Part shown: positions 25,178 through 34,400 of the stretch, piece after piece
How the letters are laid out: each line of letters opens with the position of its first letter
Numbering within the stretch: the stretch's first letter is position 1
Assembly: GCF_014334735.1 (NCBI RefSeq)
Contig: NZ_CP060587.1
Coordinates: forward strand, 2,232,001 to 2,296,000
Source of the DNA: Aeromicrobium senzhongii
GTDB taxonomy: Bacteria; Actinomycetota; Actinomycetes; Propionibacteriales; Nocardioidaceae
Direction of reading: 5' to 3'
Length of the DNA stretch: 64,000 bases
Notes under the pieces: generated by a model
The model's input: the letters and a program-made list of their open reading frames with translations, nothing else
Told to the model about the DNA's origin: nothing
Database searches by the model: none
Position numbers and translations under genes: made by a program

Positions 25178-28100
25178 CAGGAAACCCCTCCTTCGACCGC
25201 CAACGCGGCGAGAACGTCATCGACGACGGCGTCGACGATCGTCCATCCCTCTTCGGACAGCTGCACGCGTTCATCGTCCGCCAGATCGACGGCGACCCCG
25301 ACCCCTCGGTCGGGCCAGGCGATATCGAGCGGGATTCCGGCCTGGGTCTCGACGCCCAGCTCGGGCTTCGCGACGCCTGCCACGGCCAGCAGTCCGAGGA
25401 GCTTCTTCTCCGCCTCGGTCGCGGTGGCGTAGAGATCCTCCCATCCGGCAGGGACGTCGACGTCAGACCTGGACACGCTGGACTCGCCCGCTTCCACGAG
25501 GGATCGCGTCGTGACCGTCGTCGCGCGGGTGCGCAGGTTGACCAGGTTCGCGAACCGCAGCCACTCCCGCCAGGCGTCCTTGCGATCGATTCCGAGCATC
25601 TCTTCCCGGTCGTCGAGGACGACCGCGAGTTCGATGTCGTCCATGGCGTCGCTCGCGTGGCGCGCGACGAACGACACCGTTCCCGACGTCCAGTGCCACG
25701 TTCGGGCTCCCGTGCCCCGGGTCCCACGGCCGTCGAGCAGATCGACAGCGAGATCGGACAGGTCGTCGGTGAGTGCCGACGTCCCCTCGACCGCCGTGCC
25801 GAACGAGAACATGGGCATCCAGTTCGCCAGTCGCTCGATCCTCTCGACGTCGGGTTCGGCGATCCAGGCGACCAGAAGGTCGAGCGGTCCCTTCTCGAGT
25901 AGCTCGACCGAACTCGGGTGGAGCCTCGCCGGGGGATATGCCTTGAGCATGTCCCTCGACGCGGAGTTCCACCATGGCGGCCGCTCGCTCTCGCCTTCGA
26001 GGTCGGCCCACGAGATGCCGAGCACGATGTAGCCCGCGTCGCGCAGGTCTCGACGCTTGAGGGCGTCGTCGGCGAGCCGGTTGTTTCGGGGCGATGCGTG
26101 GTAGGTCCATCCGTCGCAGAAGATCGCGACGTCGGGCACGGGCTGGTCGCATCGCAGGAGGAAGTCCGGCTTCGAGCCCAGAACGTTCACCTGAGGTTCG
26201 AGCGTCCAGGTGCGCCCGGCGAACCTGATGATGAGCCGGTTGCCGTGAGGTCCGGGCTTCTCCGTCACATGGGCGTTCAGTGCCGACAGTCGTTCCTGCA
26301 GCACCGCGCGGAATCGCTGTTCGATCTTCGTCTCCGGGTCGAAAGCCTCCACCGGCTCCTCGGTCAGAACCCAGGAGGACGTCTCGTCCAGATCGTCGTC
26401 GGCGCTGCCGAACAGGATCTCGCGCAGGTGCCGCTCGGCGGCGACCCGCGAGACGAGCCCGCTTCGTCCCGCCGGCGCGAACGGGAGTAGACACCTGTGG
26501 CACGCGAGTCGTCCTTCGTCCGCGCACGGGCAGTCACGGACGACCGCCCACGCACGGTGCAGGACGTTCCGGAGGCCGTCGGGGTCGGCCAGATCCGCCA
26601 GGTACCCGGTACCGCCCGGGACGACGTCGTGGAGCAGCAAGGCATCGTGGTTCGCGGTCTCGGAGCCGGGAGTCGGGTCGACGATCGTCTCGACGGCGAT
26701 GTGGTCCGGCGCTCCTCCGATGAGCTCTCTGAGCCCCAACAGCAGCGAGGCACTCAGGCTCGGCACCGCGTACCGGTCTCCGAGCGCGACGAGGTGGGGC
26801 AACCGAACGACGAGCCCTTCGGTGACCAGCTCCCTCGTGAGCGCGATCGCTCGCGTCCTCTCCTCCACGGCTCGTCGGTTCGGGCACCACGGCCGGTGCT
26901 CCGAGGCGGAGTTGCGCTGGGTCGAGGTGTCCAGGCGTCCGCACGACGCGCAGACGCGGAACAACCCGGCGACATAGTCGCTCCCCGCCAAGGTGCGCTG
27001 CGTGCCCTGACTCGCCGACTTGCCGACGTTGATCCATCGGATCGTCATGTCGCGCACGTGGCGCGCCCCGAACCCCGAGCTTTCGACGAACCACTGGCGG
27101 GACACCTTCTGCGGGTCGACGTCGGCGGCGACGACGACCGTGAATCTCTCGCGCACCCGCTCGTCGCGCGCGTCGTCGATGATCGCTTCGTCGCGCTTCA
27201 TCTCCGAGGAGACCTTGGTCAGCTCGACGGTCTCCAGCCGCTGCTTGACGTCGGCGAATCCGACGCTTCCACAGCGCGGACACGACCCGGGCTGGTGTTC
27301 GTCCGCCTCGCTCGAATGGCCGCAGGCCGGGCACAGCACCAGGGTCCGCACCGCCTCACCGTCGTGTCCGAGATCCACGGCGTCGACCTTGATCCGGTGG
27401 CCGCGGGCGTAGAACGTGGCTCCCGGCGCGAACTCCCGCAGCGCTAGGGCCGCTCCACGGTTGAACGTCTGCGGCTCCTCTTCCCACTCACCGGTCTCGG
27501 GGTCGACCCAGCTGAGGGCCACGTCGAGAGCAACCGAGTCGTCGAACAGGGTGTAATTGGGCAGCACCCCCTGCTCCTCGAGCACGGAGATCCAGTAGAT
27601 GCCACGCAGGTGCGCCAGGTTCGACCGCGCCATCTTCGAGGCCGCGCGAGCGGACCGGAACGCCGCCTTGTCGTCGCTGCTCGCGGCCGGACTCTCTGCC
27701 CTCTGCTGCAGATCGGGGAGGACCTTCTGCAGTTCGGCCGCGCGGTAGGTGAGGGTCTCGATCTCGTGCTCCCACCGGTGAGCCGCCTCGAGGAGTCGTC
27801 GGACGAGGCCACTCGTACCGGGCCCCGACGTCGGCGTCGCCCATGCGCGAAGTCCGTCAGCTGCTTCCTTCCGCAGTTCGAAGCCTGCGAGGAACGCGTC
27901 GAGGTACTGCTCGGCGTGCTCTTCGGCACGATTCATCAGCACTGCGAGGAATCCGTCCGGGTCGGCCGCGTTCATCGCCTCGACGGCCCTTGTCGGATGC
28001 GGCGCCGCCGAATCGCGCGCCAGCCGATCGGCGACGGAAGCGATGTACTGACGTCGCAGGATCTCCTCGGCGTCGAGATAGGTGGCCGGAGGACGCACAT

Positions 28101-31100
28101 CGCCGTTGACGACCGAGAGCGGATCGCCGATCCGCGGCAGCTGGTCCCCCCGGCCGGTGACGAACGCCAGGTCGAGCGCATTGCCCGTCAGGCGCCCCGC
28201 GCGTCCGACACGCTGAAGGTACGAGGCGACGCTGCGCGGCAGGCCAGCCAGCATCACGGTCGACAGATCGCCGATGTCGATGCCCATCTCCAGGGTGGGC
28301 GTGGCGACCAGCACGTTCGGCGCGTCGGGATCGGAGTCCGACTCCTTGAATCCTTCTTCGTACCGCAGCCGGGTCTCGTCGTCGAGCTGACCGGTGTGCT
28401 CGCGCGCCACCACCCGCTGGATGTCGGCGGATTCGTACATCCGCCGATAGAAGTTGTCGCTCACCGCGACCCGCTGCAAAGAACCGAGGCACCGCGCGAC
28501 CATGCACGGCGCACCGTCGAGTTGGTCGATGGTCGTCGGCGAACCCGGGACGACCGACCTGCAGGTGTCGCACACGAGCCGGATACGGCCCTGTGTCAGA
28601 TCGTCGAGAACGGGCGTCGACACAACGACGGACGGCGACGAAAGCTGGAACACCTTCACCCCGGCGCCGTAGGTGTTCATCTGTACCGCGCCGTTCCTGG
28701 CGAGTCGCTCCATCAACAGCCGCCCGTACACGGAGGCTTCGGACGGCGACACCTCGAGGCACTTCGCCGCCCACCTGGCGTACCAGCTCTGAACACCGGT
28801 GACGGGATCGAGGTCCGATCCCTTCGCGGCCGTCGCCGAGCCGATCCGCGGGTAGCCGGGGGCGGCCCGGCCCGCCGGGAAGGCCGGCATGCCTCCGGCC
28901 CGGTCACGTCCGCCCCAGATGCTGTAGCGCCCTCCGTCGTCCTCCTGGTAGCGCCGGAACCACTCGTGCTCAATCGCCCCACGCTCGCGCATCCGCTCGA
29001 GGACGCCCCGCGCCCAGGCGACGAGCACGTCGTCGGGTCGCGGCTGGCCGAGTGCCTGCTGCTCCGCCTCGTCGACCGCCCACCGGGCTGCCGCCAGCAG
29101 GGTCGCCTGCGGGACGTCCACGCGCGCGGCGGCCGCCCCGGTCAGTTCGAGGGTGCGTCCGACCCTCGATTGCAGTCCGAACTCGAGCTGAACGTCGAGC
29201 AGGAGCCGACGCCGCACCCTCGACCTCACCCTCGCCGGCACATCGGCCAGCGTCGGCGCGTTCCAGAACTCCCAGAACTCCTCACGATCGGCGAGTTCGG
29301 GCGGGAGGATCCGGTAGCGACGACGCGGGTCGTCTCCGCTGCGTTCGATGATGCGGTCGACCAGCTCGTCCAGGGTCAGCTCGCCCTCGCCGACAGCATC
29401 GCGAATGACCGCGCGCATGGTCAGGCTGTGGGAGCGGCTCTGGACGAACCCCGCCCGATGGGCGGCGTCCTGAACACTGTCGGTGAAGACCAGCGCCTTC
29501 TTCTCACGCTGATCGAGTCCCGACGTGCCGAACAACGTCGACAACGTCACCGAGAGCATCGTCGCGATCGCCGACCCGAGGAACCGGATACCGTCGGCGC
29601 GCTGGCACGACGGGCAGACGTCGCCGCGCGACAGCTCGCCCGCGTCCTCCCCGCGATGGGTGAGCACCGGGAGGACGAGGCCTTCGCGCACGTCGGCTTC
29701 CTCGTCCGGCAGGGTCGCGGTCAGCCGACGCTTCGTCGAGGACAACCACATGAGGTTGTCGGCCGTGTCGGATCCCGAGATCGCCGCCTCGCCCTCGGCG
29801 GGCGCATGGATCAGTGGCCTGAAGCGCTCGTCGCCGGCGGCTTTGCGCCCGCGGATGGCTTCGTCCCCGGTCTCCAGATCGAGCCCGACCGGCGCCAGAA
29901 CCACTCCCCACCCGGACCGGCCGCAGTGCCGGCAGTAGATCGCGGGAAGCACGGTGCGGTCGCCCTCGAACTCACCGTCGTCGGACCAACTGAAATGCGG
30001 AACGACCGAGACGTCTCGATCGATGCGGGTCAACTCCCGCACCCACAGGTGCAGCTCGACGGAGAGTGCCTCGCGGCCGAGAACGGCTCGCACGTGACTC
30101 AGTGCGGCGACGAACGCCAGCAGGAAGTTCTCGGCCTGCTCCCGGGTGCCGGGCAGGTCGGCGGCCAGATCACTCAGGGCGACGGCTTCGGCACTTCGCG
30201 CGGCGAGCCACCGTGTCAGCGGCAACCGACGCAGCACGGCGAGCATATGCTCCTCGGTGCCGGGCTCGAACGTGCCCGCGTCGACTTCAGGGGCTCCGAG
30301 CACGCCGAGGACGGCCTGCGCCATCGCGTACCCGTCGCCGTGATCGACGTCGCTGACGGCGTCGAGCGTCGCCTCGAGCTCACGGAGGGTCACCGGCGCG
30401 CCCGCCGCCTCGTGGCGTCCGGTCCACTCGTCGAGGGACAGTCTCGACTCGGTGACGACCGCGGCGCCGTCGAAGTCTTCGCCGAAGACCGTTCGGGCGA
30501 ACTCCAGCATCGTTCCGGGATCGCCTTGATCGCCCAACGTCGCCGAGGTGGCGACCGGTGTGATCCGGCCCAGCGGACGACTGCGATCGGCTTCGCTGAT
30601 CGAAGGATCACCGTCGCCCCAGTGGCTCTTGAGCGCCAGACCCAGCCGCCGCAGCAGCATCGACACGTCGGTGCCCTGCGCTCCGTCGTAGGTGTGGAAC
30701 TCGTCCAGCACGAGGTACTGCAGGCTGGTAGCGCTCTGTTCCCAGATCCGCGCGTCGGCTTCGCGCAGGAGCATCTGATCGAGCATCTTGTAGTTCGTCA
30801 GCACGATGTCCGGGACGGCCGAACGGATGACGTCGCGGTCGGTGATCAACCCCTTGGCCGACACCTTGGTGCGGCGCGGGCCTTCCTGCCCGGTGTAGAG
30901 CGCGGCGGTCACGCCTTCGAGTTCGGGGTGGGACGAGATCATCGTCGCCAGTCGCCCCGCCTGGTCGTTGGCCAGGGCGTTCATCGGATAGAGAATCAGC
31001 GCCTTCATCCCGGTGACGCCGTCCCGCTTCGCCCGCAGGACGTGGTCGAGGATCGGATAGAGGAACGACTCGGTCTTACCTGACCCGGTTCCGGTCGTCA

Positions 31101-31416
31101 CGAGTGTCGGTTCCGGTCGCGGTCGCTCCGCGCCGAGTCCGAGGCTCGTCAGTCGACGGAACGCCGCAGCCTGGTGTCCGTAGGGCGGGAAGCCCTCGTA
31201 CCACTCGAGGCTGTCGCGCCAGCCGTCCTCGGCCGGCCGGAACGGCAACCGGAGACGCAGGTACGGGCCCTTGAAGATCCCGTTCGACTGATCCTCGAGG
31301 AACTCCTGCAGCGCGCGACCGGCGTCGTCGTCCGCCAGCGCGAAGGTGGTGCGCAGGTAGTCGACGAGGCCGTCGCGGACGCGGGCCGCCTGGGTGCTGG
31401 GCAGAAGCTCGCTCAC
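25177..31416 (-). CDS. Giant DUF1998-type SF2 helicase with nuclease-like domain near the C-terminus
   Basis: This 2079-residue protein has an N-terminal SF2 helicase with Walker A GTGSGKTE (109-116), ILYPMNALANDQ, and motif II LDEFHTYDGAQG (237-248). It also has LVATPTLEMGIDIGD and QRVGRAGR. Zinc-type cysteine pairs occur at several points. The DUF1998/MZB-like end includes CPCADEGRLACHRC near residue 1630. From about 1695 to 1810 a Vsr/DUF559-like nuclease pattern appears: KIEQRF, KPDFLL, VAIFCDGWTYH and GYIVLGIS. The size and domains recall DruE of Druantia. The GTG overlaps the DrmMI stop (GTGA). The role is inferred to be DNA processing in the defence complex. Confidence 0.8.
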   Translation of the reverse strand: MSELLPSTQAARVRDGLVDYLRTTFALADDDAGRALQEFLEDQSNGIFKGPYLRLRLPFRPAEDGWRDSLEWYEGFPPYGHQAAAFRRLTSLGLGAERPRPEPTLVTTGTGSGKTESFLYPILDHVLRAKRDGVTGMKALILYPMNALANDQAGRLATMISSHPELEGVTAALYTGQEGPRRTKVSAKGLITDRDVIRSAVPDIVLTNYKMLDQMLLREADARIWEQSATSLQYLVLDEFHTYDGAQGTDVSMLLRRLGLALKSHWGDGDPSISEADRSRPLGRITPVATSATLGDQGDPGTMLEFARTVFGEDFDGAAVVTESRLSLDEWTGRHEAAGAPVTLRELEATLDAVSDVDHGDGYAMAQAVLGVLGAPEVDAGTFEPGTEEHMLAVLRRLPLTRWLAARSAEAVALSDLAADLPGTREQAENFLLAFVAALSHVRAVLGREALSVELHLWVRELTRIDRDVSVVPHFSWSDDGEFEGDRTVLPAIYCRHCGRSGWGVVLAPVGLDLETGDEAIRGRKAAGDERFRPLIHAPAEGEAAISGSDTADNLMWLSSTKRRLTATLPDEEADVREGLVLPVLTHRGEDAGELSRGDVCPSCQRADGIRFLGSAIATMLSVTLSTLFGTSGLDQREKKALVFTDSVQDAAHRAGFVQSRSHSLTMRAVIRDAVGEGELTLDELVDRIIERSGDDPRRRYRILPPELADREEFWEFWNAPTLADVPARVRSRVRRRLLLDVQLEFGLQSRVGRTLELTGAAAARVDVPQATLLAAARWAVDEAEQQALGQPRPDDVLVAWARGVLERMRERGAIEHEWFRRYQEDDGGRYSIWGGRDRAGGMPAFPAGRAAPGYPRIGSATAAKGSDLDPVTGVQSWYARWAAKCLEVSPSEASVYGRLLMERLARNGAVQMNTYGAGVKVFQLSSPSVVVSTPVLDDLTQGRIRLVCDTCRSVVPGSPTTIDQLDGAPCMVARCLGSLQRVAVSDNFYRRMYESADIQRVVAREHTGQLDDETRLRYEEGFKESDSDPDAPNVLVATPTLEMGIDIGDLSTVMLAGLPRSVASYLQRVGRAGRLTGNALDLAFVTGRGDQLPRIGDPLSVVNGDVRPPATYLDAEEILRRQYIASVADRLARDSAAPHPTRAVEAMNAADPDGFLAVLMNRAEEHAEQYLDAFLAGFELRKEAADGLRAWATPTSGPGTSGLVRRLLEAAHRWEHEIETLTYRAAELQKVLPDLQQRAESPAASSDDKAAFRSARAASKMARSNLAHLRGIYWISVLEEQGVLPNYTLFDDSVALDVALSWVDPETGEWEEEPQTFNRGAALALREFAPGATFYARGHRIKVDAVDLGHDGEAVRTLVLCPACGHSSEADEHQPGSCPRCGSVGFADVKQRLETVELTKVSSEMKRDEAIIDDARDERVRERFTVVVAADVDPQKVSRQWFVESSGFGARHVRDMTIRWINVGKSASQGTQRTLAGSDYVAGLFRVCASCGRLDTSTQRNSASEHRPWCPNRRAVEERTRAIALTRELVTEGLVVRLPHLVALGDRYAVPSLSASLLLGLRELIGGAPDHIAVETIVDPTPGSETANHDALLLHDVVPGGTGYLADLADPDGLRNVLHRAWAVVRDCPCADEGRLACHRCLLPFAPAGRSGLVSRVAAERHLREILFGSADDDLDETSSWVLTEEPVEAFDPETKIEQRFRAVLQERLSALNAHVTEKPGPHGNRLIIRFAGRTWTLEPQVNVLGSKPDFLLRCDQPVPDVAIFCDGWTYHASPRNNRLADDALKRRDLRDAGYIVLGISWADLEGESERPPWWNSASRDMLKAYPPARLHPSSVELLEKGPLDLLVAWIAEPDVERIERLANWMPMFSFGTAVEGTSALTDDLSDLAVDLLDGRGTRGTGARTWHWTSGTVSFVARHASDAMDDIELAVVLDDREEMLGIDRKDAWREWLRFANLVNLRTRATTVTTRSLVEAGESSVSRSDVDVPAGWEDLYATATEAEKKLLGLLAVAGVAKPELGVETQAGIPLDIAWPDRGVGVAVDLADDERVQLSEEGWTIVDAVVDDVLAALAVEGGVS

Positions 31417-34400
31417 GAACGCTCCTGCAGGATCTTCTCGAAGTGGGCGTAGGCCTGCCGCATGTCGGCCTCGCGGTCCAGCGTCGCGAACGGCAACTCG
31501 TAGGTGTACGTGTTGCCCGCCTGGTTCGTCGCCGTGCGCTCCTCCTCGTTGATCGCGTCGCCCTTCTTCCGCCACACGGTCAGCACCGAGTTGGGGACGA
31601 GGCGTCCGTTGCGGTCGTAGAAATACGTGTTCCGGTCGTAGCCGTAGAGCACCGAGAACTGTGTCCGGTAGATCGTGCACAGCTCATCGGCGGTCAGGCC
31701 GAGCATCAGCGCCACGATCGCGTCGATTTCGACCTGCGCCTGGCGTCGGTCCGATGCGAGTCGCAACGGCGCGCTCGTCGTCCAGTTTCTCCCGTAAGCA
31801 AGCGGGGGGCGCCCTTCGTACTCGAACCCACCGGCCCACGCATCGGTTATCCAACCCTCGTTCCACGCCCCCACCCACAAAGGCTCCCACGCGTTGGCCA
31901 CACAGGTCATCCGTGCCGCTCGAAGCGTCAGGCAGTCGAGGAGTGGGTGGGTACTCACGAATGGAAGACGGCCGATCACTCCAGCTCGGATGTTCGACTT
32001 CGGCGCGACCCGGACCGCAAAGTCGAGGACAAGTGAAGACAACTTCGCCGCAATTCCCAACAAGGTCCGAACGGAACTATCGGGCACTCGAAACGAATAC
32101 ACGCCGTCAATATGCGCAGAACCCGGCGGGATGATTGCGGAGATGAGCGTGCGTTCCCCTGTGTTCGCCGCCATCTTTCTCCACGCAAGGCGGTAGTGGG
32201 CGCGGGCGGGGTCGCGAGCGTCGTCACCCCAGTGGGTGTAGCTCGCGTCGTAGCGTGCACGGTCGCCGCGCGGCTTGTACGAGGTGATCGGGATGGCGTC
32301 GGCGGGCAGCGTCTCGAAGTCGGTGGCCGACCAGTCCTGGTTGTGGAGCATGGTGCGGTTGGGCGACTTGTACATCGGAGTGTTCACGAACAGGTGGGGC
32401 CCTTGCAGGATGACGTCGTCCCACGAGTCAGGCCGGCCCCACTCGGAGTCGAAGAACCCCTTCGTGCGGTCGTTCTTCTCGTGCCATCCAGCGGAGAACT
32501 CGAGCCCGAGCTCTCCAAGTCGCGGCGCGGATGCCAACTTCGCGAGTACCTCTGCTGTCGATCGGTTGACGGCGTACACCATGCGCGAGCGTCGAACGGG
32601 AACGTCGTCGTTCTCGAGGACGGCGTGCCACGTCGCGAGGACGTCGTCGGTGACCGTGATGATGCGGTCGGCGTGCGGACGCAGATCCCAGTTGCCTTCC
32701 GGGTCCTTGAGCCCCGGCTCCTCACCCGAGCCATCATGCGCGTACGAGCGCGTCACGACGTCGGGGTGGTAGATGTACGTTGCCAACTCAAAACCGGGTT
32801 TGTCCTTCAACGTCCCGTACACGTGCACGCCGAAGAACGCCTTGTCGTCAATCTCGAACAACATCTGTTCATTCAGGAAGTGCCAGTGTCGACGAAGTCT
32901 CAAGTAGGTCGGCTCGCGAAGCAGCCCGGCCTTCTCATCCGTGAAGTGGGTTTCCGGGTGAATCAGCGCAATCGTTCCGATTCCCGACTGGTGGCGCCAC
33001 GTCTGCTCCATGAAGCAGCGGTACAGGTCGGGCTGCAGACCCTTCAAATGCGGGTACTCGAGCGGTGAACCGACGAAGGCGGCGGTGCAGGCGACGTCCG
33101 TCGTTCCGTTGACCACCAGCTGCTCGATACCAGGGAGCGCCAACGTCTGCTCACGCTTCTCGGACACCTGGGCCTGGGTGGGCTTGACCGCCAATTGCCA
33201 CCACGGGTCACCCTCTGCCAGGAGCGCGTCCACGTCCGAGCGCGGACGGACCCACGGCGGATTTCCGACCTGCAGGTCGAACCCGCCGCCGTGGAACACC
33301 GGTGCGAAGTCCAACTCCCAGTGGAAGAAGCCATGCTGCTCTGCGATGCGCTCGCAGACGACGAGCCACGGGTGATCTGCCAGGACCTTCTCGATCGGGC
33401 GGGCCTGGGCGAAGTCGAGGTCCAGCTCCTCGACCTGCCCGAGCGACGACCAGTCGCCACCGGTCTCGAGACCGAGTTGCCCCTCACCCGGGGCGCGCTT
33501 GCCCCTCGCGCTGGAGGGCGGAGTCGTACCGACGATCGCGACCAGAGCGTCGAGCCACTGGTCGAAGGTCGGCGGATCCACTCGTCGAAGCTCGCCGGCG
33601 AGCTCGACGGTGGTCAACTCGTCGGTGAGCGGCCAGAACCACAGCGCGTTCCAGGCGTCCATCACACGGCGCAGGCGCCGATAGGCACCGTCGGCGTCGG
33701 CGAGCTTCCGCTCGATCTCCTCACGAGTCACCGCACCGGTCGTCGCCTCGGCCTCCCACCCCCAGACGTCGATCGATCGGCGCACTTCACGCTCGGCGAT
33801 CCGCAAACGCTCCAGCGCGATCTCCCAGAGCGTCTCCACCCGGCGCGCGACGTCCAGGAGTGCGGTCACTTCCTTCTTCGTCGGCTTGCGGAACACCGAC
33901 TTGCGCCACGCCTTGAGCTCGGCGAGTGCATCGGGGGTGAGGGACTTCGCCTCCTTGGCCTCGACGGCCGAACCCCACCCCTCGGCGGGCAGGAGGAAGT
34001 GGTGGACCGATCCGGAGGTGATGTCCGAGAACGAGACGTCGCGAGGAACGTCCTTCAGCCAGGTCTTCTTCTCGACCTGACCGACGGAGTACACCGCGCG
34101 CCGCGCCCCGATGAGCGAGTTCCCGCGCCGCAGATGCAGGCCGAACCACGGCGCCTCGAGCCCTTCGACCATGGTGTCGAGCCACAGCGAGATCTCGGCG
34201 AGCTCGACGGCCGTGGAGTTGAGGTCGACGCCGTACACGTTGTGCAGCGCGATGTACGCCTTCACCCGCTGCAACTCCCGCGGATAGTCGTCCGGATCGA
34301 TCCGTTCGCCGAGCTCCTCCTGACGTCGCGTCAGGTAGTGCTCGGCCAGCTGCCGAACCGCCTCGATCGCGAAGGCGCCCGAACCGAGAGCCGGCTCGCA

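Noticed and set aside
27610-31083. Open frame of over 1100 codons on the plus strand
   Set aside because: It lies wholly antisense to the giant helicase gene. High GC content makes long antisense frames common, and the translation is Arg/Gly-rich with no known domain.
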